Below, piece after piece: positions 59,450 to 64,000 of a DNA stretch of 64,000 bases. The position numbers and the translations under genes are program-made. A model generated the notes under the pieces. That model was not told the DNA's origin. It was given only the letters and a program-made list of their open reading frames with translations, and searched no databases. Source of the stretch: DATHBD01 sp035296325 (GTDB taxonomy: Bacteria > Actinomycetota > Actinomycetes > Mycobacteriales > Micromonosporaceae); NCBI GenBank assembly GCA_035296325.1, contig DATHBD010000062.1:186001-250000 (forward strand), read 5' to 3'. Numbering within the stretch: the stretch's first letter is position 1; each line of letters starts with the position of its first letter.

Positions 59450-60676
59450 CTATTCGGAGCTGGCGGCAGCCGACCGGCCAGGTGTTTCGGGCTGCAGCAG
59501 CGTGGCCAACATCGGTGTCACGCGCCAGGCCCCAACCAGGTCGCGGTACTCCGCCCGATGCTCCTCAGTGGGTGCGGCGCCGGTGCGGCGGGCCCGGAGG
59601 AGCAGGTTGCGCGGGGTGTGCGCCGAGTCGACGAACTCCACCACGTCGACGCGGTACCCGTGCAGGCGCAGGAGTCCGGCGCGCAGCGAGTCGGTCAGCA
59701 CGTCGGCGAAGCGCTCCCGCAGGATGGCGTGCCGGGTCAACGCCTGGTACGGCGCCGGGGCCGGCCCGGCCCGTAGCTGCGCTCCGACGTCGTGGTGGCA
59801 GCAGGGTGCCGCGAGGACCCAGCGGGCCTGCCAGGCGACCGCCCGGGCCAGTGCCTCGTCGGTCGCCGTGTCGCAGGCGTGCAGGGCGAGTACCAGGTCG
59901 GGGGGGTCGTCCACTGTCGACCCCGCGATCGTGCCGGCGACAAAGCGGACCCGGTCCGCGCAGCCCAGCCGCTCGGCCACGGCCGAGTTGCGATCGCGCT
60001 GGTCGGCCCGCACGTCGATGCCCGTCACCTCGACGTCGAGGCCACGGCCGGAAAGGTAGCGGTACGCCGCGAAGGTCAGGTACGCGTTGCCGCAGCCGAG
60101 GTCCACCACCCGAAGACGGCGGCCCGGCTGCGTGGCGTCGTCGTCCAGCGTGGCCGCCAACGAGCGCAGGAACGCATCGACCTGCCGCCGCTTCGCCGCG
60201 GTGCCGCCGACCACGTCGAAAAGCGGGTCCCCCGGGTCGAGCAGGTGCGCCGCGGTCCGGTCGTGCGCTCCCGGGCCGGCCGCGCTGGACGTGCCGGCCG
60301 CGCCGGCCGGTGCGGCGGAGGAGGCGGTACGGGGGGCCCGGTGTACCTGAGCCGCTCCGCTCTTGGTGACGCGAAGCTGCACCGTCGCGGTGGTGCTCTC
60401 CACGTGCCAGTTGCCGTACGGCTCGGCGAGCAGCTCGTCGACCGCCGCTTCCGCGGGGGCGCCGGGGGCGACGTTGCGGGTGGCTGGCCGGGTGCCGTCA
60501 TCCGTCACGATCTGCAGGTGGCGGCCGGCTTTGAGATCGACCGGGCGCAGTTGTGCCCGGACCCACCGCGGCGCGCTGCCGCGCCGTCGCCCGGCGGCGA
60601 CGGCGCGGATCAGCGTGCCCGGGTCCAGCAGTAACGCCCGAATCTCGGCGACCGCGGCGTCGAGTGGTTCCGGCAC
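59450..60676 (-). CDS. SAM-dependent methyltransferase (GSTCD/METTL25-like)
   Basis: A 408-residue soluble protein, GTG at 60676. Residues 1-110 form a separate N-terminal domain, followed by an Ala/Gly-rich linker. The methyltransferase domain shows QVDAFLRSLAATLDD, VVDLGCGNAYLTFAAYRYLS, VTGIDVRADQRDRNSAVAER, LVLALHACDTATDEALARAV and VLAAPCCHHDVGAQL. The PCCH motif is diagnostic of this broad group of nucleic-acid- or protein-modifying enzymes; the target is not known. It starts 3 bases after the DEAD-box helicase stop on the same strand, so they are probably cotranscribed, suggesting RNA work. Confidence 0.87.
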   Translation of the reverse strand: MPEPLDAAVAEIRALLLDPGTLIRAVAAGRRRGSAPRWVRAQLRPVDLKAGRHLQIVTDDGTRPATRNVAPGAPAEAAVDELLAEPYGNWHVESTTATVQLRVTKSGAAQVHRAPRTASSAAPAGAAGTSSAAGPGAHDRTAAHLLDPGDPLFDVVGGTAAKRRQVDAFLRSLAATLDDDATQPGRRLRVVDLGCGNAYLTFAAYRYLSGRGLDVEVTGIDVRADQRDRNSAVAERLGCADRVRFVAGTIAGSTVDDPPDLVLALHACDTATDEALARAVAWQARWVLAAPCCHHDVGAQLRAGPAPAPYQALTRHAILRERFADVLTDSLRAGLLRLHGYRVDVVEFVDSAHTPRNLLLRARRTGAAPTEEHRAEYRDLVGAWRVTPMLATLLQPETPGRSAAASSE

Positions 60677-60679
60677 GGG

Positions 60680-62389
60680 CTAGTCCGAAGCGGACCGGGG
60701 GCCCGCTTCACCGGCTGAGCTGGGATCGCCGGTCGGCCCGGCAGCGCCGCCCGGGTCGGCCGTGCCGCCATCGCCCCGGCCGCGGCCGCCACGTCGACGG
60801 TTCCGTGGCCGGCGCGGGCCCGCGGTTTCCCCCGGGCCGGCTGCGCCATCCGGGCCGACCTCCACCGCGGCGGGCGTGGCCTGGTCCGATCCGGCCTGGC
60901 CCTCGACCGGCACGTCCTCGCGCCGGCGGCGCTGACGTTGCCGGCTGGGCTGGGCGCTCTCGGTCACCGGCCGAGGGGTGTCCGTCGCCGGTCTTCCGCG
61001 GCCGCCGGTACCCGCGGAGCCGGCACTGCGACCGCTCCCGGGCCGGGCCCGGCCGGCTCGGACGCCGCCGCGCTTGCCCTCGACGTCTTCCAGCTTCTCG
61101 GCCGACAGCCCGACCCGGGTGCGGTCCGCGGAGGCCAGCGTGCCGGAGGAGTCGCGCGGGATGGCGAGGTCGGTGAAGAGGTGCTCGGAGGTGTGGTACG
61201 TCTCCGCCGGCTCCGGCATGTCGAGTCCGAGCGACTTGTCGATCAGCCGCCAGCGCGGCATGTCGTCCCAGTCCACGAACGTCACCGCCACGCCGGCCTC
61301 ACCGGCGCGCCCGGTCCGCCCGATCCGGTGGATGTAGGTGTCCGCGTCCTCCGGGCAGTCGTAGTTGATCACGTGGGTGACGCCGGTCACGTCGAGGCCG
61401 CGCGCCGCGACGTCGGTGGCGACGAGTACGTCGATCTTGCCCGCCCGGAACGCCCGCAGCGCCCGCTCGCGGGCGCCCTGGCCGAGGTCGCCGTGCACTG
61501 CCGCGACGGCGAAGCCCCGGAAGTCCAGGTCCTCGGCGGCCCGGTCGGCGGCCCGCTTCGTCCGGGTGAAGACCATCGTCAGGCCGCGCCCGGTGGCCTG
61601 CAGGATGCGGCCCACCACCTCGATCTTGTTGAGGGAGTGCGCGCGGTACACGAACTGCTTGGTCTGCGGGGACGGGCCGGTGCGGTCGTCGTGGTGCGCG
61701 TGCACCGTCACCGGCTGGTTCATGAAGCGCCGCGCCAGCGTGACGATCGGGTCCGGCATGGTCGCCGAGAACAGCATGGTCTGGCGCCGGCCCGGGAGCA
61801 TGGCCAGGATCCGCTCGACATCGTCGAGGAAGCCCAGGTCGAGCATCCGGTCGGCCTCGTCGAGCACGAGCGCGCTGACCCGGTCCAGCCGCAACTGCTT
61901 GCTCTTGGCCATGTCGAGGAGCCGGCCCGGGGTGCCGACCACGATCTCGACGCCCTTGCTCAGTGCCTCCACGACGGGCTCGTACGCCACCCCGCCGTAG
62001 ATCGGCAGCACCCGCACGCGGCGCAGCTTGCCCGCGGCCGAGATGTCCCGGGCGACCTGCAGGCACAGTTCGCGGGTGGGCACCACCACGAGCGCCTGCG
62101 GATGACCGTCGGAGCCTTCGTCGCCCGTAGTGACCCGCTGCAGCAGCGGAACACCGAAGCCGAGCGTCTTGCCGGTGCCGGTCGGCGCCTGGCCGATCAG
62201 GTCCGCCCCACGCAGGGCGATCGGGACGGCGTACTCCTGGATGGCGAACGTGCGGACGATGCCGACCGCCTCGAGGGCGGCCACCGTCTCGGCGCGTACG
62301 CCGAGGTCTGCGAACGTGGGACTCTCCGGCTTGACCGGGGCGGTGGCCGCCAGTTCCGGTACGTCCGGTTCGATGTCTTCTATTGTCAT
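60680..62389 (-). CDS. DEAD-box RNA helicase (RhlE-like)
   Basis: A 569-residue protein. Motifs in order: Q-motif FADLGVRAETVAALEAVGIV, Walker A GQAPTGTGKT (about 66-75), VVPTRELCLQV, TPGRLLDMAKSK, LVLDEADRMLDLGFLDDVE, LFSATMP, VFTRTKRAADRAAEDL and HRIGRTGRAGEAG. From about residue 430 the tail is Arg/Gly/Ala-rich and basic (QRQRRRREDVPVEG, RRPRNRRRGGRGRG), a typical RNA-binding extension. It unwinds RNA in ribosome assembly or decay. It is divergent from the ferritin-like gene, an order that resembles the mycobacterial rhlE neighbourhood. Confidence 0.95.
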   Translation of the reverse strand: MTIEDIEPDVPELAATAPVKPESPTFADLGVRAETVAALEAVGIVRTFAIQEYAVPIALRGADLIGQAPTGTGKTLGFGVPLLQRVTTGDEGSDGHPQALVVVPTRELCLQVARDISAAGKLRRVRVLPIYGGVAYEPVVEALSKGVEIVVGTPGRLLDMAKSKQLRLDRVSALVLDEADRMLDLGFLDDVERILAMLPGRRQTMLFSATMPDPIVTLARRFMNQPVTVHAHHDDRTGPSPQTKQFVYRAHSLNKIEVVGRILQATGRGLTMVFTRTKRAADRAAEDLDFRGFAVAAVHGDLGQGARERALRAFRAGKIDVLVATDVAARGLDVTGVTHVINYDCPEDADTYIHRIGRTGRAGEAGVAVTFVDWDDMPRWRLIDKSLGLDMPEPAETYHTSEHLFTDLAIPRDSSGTLASADRTRVGLSAEKLEDVEGKRGGVRAGRARPGSGRSAGSAGTGGRGRPATDTPRPVTESAQPSRQRQRRRREDVPVEGQAGSDQATPAAVEVGPDGAAGPGETAGPRRPRNRRRGGRGRGDGGTADPGGAAGPTGDPSSAGEAGPRSASD

Positions 62390-62673
62390 GGGATTGCGGG
62401 TCGACTTCCTCGTGGGAGCGCCCGAAGACTGTCGGTGCGCTCGGTGTGTGTGACCGGCGGGCATCGTGTGCCGCGCTGCGTCGCCGATGGAGCGGCGTCG
62501 CCCTGCTCGGCGGACCGGTTGTCGCGGGGTCACGCTCGGGACCACCGGTGCGGACTGCTCGCTGGGGGAACTGCGGGCCGCCTGGTGGTCGGGGCTGGTC
62601 GCCCCGCGGTGTACCCGTCCCATGGTACTTGCTGATCGGCGTACCACCGAAACGCACGCGGTAGGGTGCGGGC

Positions 62674-63330
62674 GTGCGTGAACCCGACCTGCCGCCGCCT
62701 GCCGTGGTTGATCTTCTCGGGATGTTGGCGTACGGTGCCCTCGTCGCATTTGACCGGATGGCCGCCGATGCCCGGCTCGCCCCGGATCTGCACCGCCGTG
62801 CACTCCTGAGCGAAATGGCAGCGCGGGAGATCGCGAACTATCGCCGCCTCGCCGGCCGGCTGGCCGAACTCGGTGTGCAGCCGCAGGCCGCGATGGAGCC
62901 CTACGTGGCGGCGGTCCAGGCCTACCACGATCAGACCGAGCCGAGCGACTGGCTGGAAGGGCTGACCAAGGCGTACGTCGGTGACGGCGTCGCCGACGAC
63001 TTCAGCAGCGAGGTCGCCGCACTGCTCGACCCGCCGGACCGCGACCTGGTGCTGGAGATTCTGCACGACTCGCAGCACGCCGACTTCGCGGCGGAGGAGA
63101 TCAGGGCGGCGATCGCGGCCGACCCTCGGTTGGCCAACCGGCTCTCGATGTGGGCCCGGCGGCTCGTCGGGGAAGGGCTTTCGCAGGCGTTGCGGGTGTC
63201 CGCGGAGCGGCCCGCCCTGGCCGTACTGGTGGCGGAGCGGTCGGCGGACCGGGCCGATGTGGCGGCGATGCTCAAGCGGCTCACCGCCGAGCACACCGCC
63301 CGGATGGCTGCCGTCGGTCTGAACAACTGA
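62674..63330 (+). CDS. ferritin-like fold protein (tRNA-hydroxylase-like/Rv3210c-like)
   Basis: A 218-residue all-helical soluble protein starting at GTG 62674. The four-helix core carries ALLSEMAAREIANYRRLAGR near the start and VLEILHDSQHADFAAEEIRA in the middle, with E/H residues placed like a weak di-iron site; several ligands of true tRNA hydroxylases are missing. I place it in the ferritin-like family usually next to a DEAD-box helicase, DUF3107 and a TetR gene in actinobacteria. The reaction, if any, is unknown. It ends at a bidirectional hairpin. Confidence 0.75.
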   Translation: MREPDLPPPAVVDLLGMLAYGALVAFDRMAADARLAPDLHRRALLSEMAAREIANYRRLAGRLAELGVQPQAAMEPYVAAVQAYHDQTEPSDWLEGLTKAYVGDGVADDFSSEVAALLDPPDRDLVLEILHDSQHADFAAEEIRAAIAADPRLANRLSMWARRLVGEGLSQALRVSAERPALAVLVAERSADRADVAAMLKRLTAEHTARMAAVGLNN

Positions 63331-63338
63331 CCAGCCCG

Positions 63339-63392
63339 CTTCGGGAACGGTGTCGGCATCGGCGAGGCGCCGGGCCGACAACGCTCCCGAAG
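63339..63392. terminator. bidirectional hairpin between convergent genes
   Basis: A 19-base arm (63339-63357) pairs with 63374-63392 with two mismatches; the left arm begins CTTCGGGAACG. It sits between the ferritin-like and DUF3107 stop codons. Confidence 0.8.
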
Positions 63393-63406
63393 ACGTGGCG
63401 ACCGGG

Positions 63407-63634
63407 TCAGCGGGTGCTGAAGCCGACCGGGCGGGACGTCGACTCGGCGATCTCCACGTACGCCAACTTGTCGACCGGCACGATGACGCGGCGACCCTTC
63501 TCGTCCACGAGGGTCAGCACGCCATCCCGGCCGTTGAGTGCCGTGGCGACCGCCTCTTCGATGTCCGCCGGCGACTGGGCGCTGTCCACCACGAGCTCCC
63601 GCGGGGCGAACTGCACACCGATCTTGACCTCCAC
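63407..63634 (-). CDS. DUF3107 family protein
   Basis: A 75-residue protein; GTG at 63634 with a perfect AGGAGG upstream. The whole sequence fits the family: VKIGVQFAPRELVVDSAQSP, then LTLVDEKGRRVIVPVDKLAY and VEIAESTSRPVGF. The mycobacterial relative is the small antigen TB9.4 (Rv3208A). Its function is not known. It is downstream of the TetR-like gene on the same strand, 94 bases apart. Confidence 0.92.
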   Translation of the reverse strand: MEVKIGVQFAPRELVVDSAQSPADIEEAVATALNGRDGVLTLVDEKGRRVIVPVDKLAYVEIAESTSRPVGFSTR

Positions 63635-63728
63635 GTACGTCCTCCTCGGTAAGCGGGCTCCCGCCGAAGGCGGAAAACCCACTGGGTAAGCGCCGCACCG
63701 CGAGCGCCGCATGCAAAGCCTAGCGCGA

Positions 63729-64000
63729 TCAGGCGGTCTCACCCTGCAGTGGGAAGCTGGCGATCCCCCGCCAGGCGAGCGTGGCGAGCAGTTCCTCGGC
63801 GGCCTCCTTGTCGACCTGGCGGCCGCCGGCGAGCCAGAACCGGGCAGCGGTCTCCGCCGCCCCGACCAGCCCGGCGGCGAGCAGCTCGGCCCGCGCCCGG
63901 CTCACGCCGGTGTCCGCCATGATCGTGTCCGTGATCGCCTCGATGGATTCCCGCTCCATCCGCTCCACCCGCTCGCGGACGGCCGGTTCATTGCGCAGAT
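63729..64000 (-). CDS. TetR-family regulator, C-terminal part only
   Basis: The frame stays open to the window edge, so the N-terminal helix-turn-helix lies beyond it. The visible 90 residues (RNEPAVRERVERMERESIEA, then GVSRARAELLAAGLVGAAET and ARFWLAGGRQVDKEAAEELL) are the helical ligand-binding end of TetR proteins, ending AWRGIASFPLQGETA. Context (DUF3107, ferritin-like protein, DEAD-box helicase) matches the conserved Rv3208-type regulator. Its ligand is unknown. Confidence 0.8.
   Translation of the reverse strand, partial: LRNEPAVRERVERMERESIEAITDTIMADTGVSRARAELLAAGLVGAAETAARFWLAGGRQVDKEAAEELLATLAWRGIASFPLQGETA

Overview
The window is very GC-rich, about 90% of codons end in G or C, and GTG starts are common. 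It carries Lsr2, GAF-ANTAR regulators, a SpoIIE-type phosphatase, GPP34, DUF3107, streptogrisin and many exported polysaccharide-degrading enzymes. This points to a soil- or plant-associated filamentous actinomycete, most likely of the Micromonosporaceae (Micromonospora/Actinoplanes type). No rRNA, tRNA, CRISPR array, transposase or phage gene was seen.

Layout. 1-11.6 kb: the 3' end of a GH15 glucosidase, an ammonium transporter with a GlnR-like box, a ZIP-family transporter, a vanadium haloperoxidase-like secreted enzyme, an NB-ARC regulator, tandem crcB, a secreted ricin-GH43 arabinanase, a MarR/epoxide hydrolase pair and a hybrid histidine kinase. 11.8-24.7 kb: two rhamnogalacturonan lyases (PL11), each with a LacI-type operator candidate, around a signalling group (SpoIIE phosphatase, two GAF-ANTAR proteins), an ATP-grasp protein, nhaA, zwf and a nucleotidyltransferase. 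24.7-26.9 kb: a lower-GC, gene-poor island with a small promoter-ORF-terminator unit, an orphan 81-residue gene and a frameshifted glycoside-hydrolase remnant. 26.9-36 kb: an LPVTG surface protein, a coupled ferritin-like/hemerythrin operon, PPK2, an acyl-ACP desaturase behind a doubled palindrome, an acyltransferase, a ketopantoate reductase-like protein, Lsr2 and a metallo-beta-lactamase-fold protein. 36-42.5 kb: GH53 galactanase, a lipoprotein with two DUF1566-like repeats flanked by two copies of a large inverted repeat, a spermidine-synthase-like protein, a GH5-CBM2 cellulase and a GNAT protein. 42.6-50.7 kb: three co-directional genes encoding a 1411-residue DUF4011/SF1 helicase/nuclease, an FHA plus zinc-ribbon protein and a RecQ helicase fused to a phosphoribosyltransferase. 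50.8-56 kb: streptogrisin-type protease, expansin, PAP2-like membrane protein and NlpC/P60 hydrolase. 56.4-64 kb: an amino-acid permease, a GNAT protein, GPP34, a methyltransferase, and a block (DEAD-box helicase, ferritin-like protein, DUF3107, TetR) that resembles a conserved actinobacterial neighbourhood.

How the genes work together. The secreted PL11, GH43, GH53, GH5-CBM2 and expansin proteins form a set for attacking pectin side chains and cellulose, although they lie in separate transcription units. The three-gene helicase module is the best candidate for an incompletely described system; its domains suggest DNA repair or defence against foreign DNA, but nothing in the sequence proves a function. 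Most unit ends carry clear hairpin terminators, several of them bidirectional.
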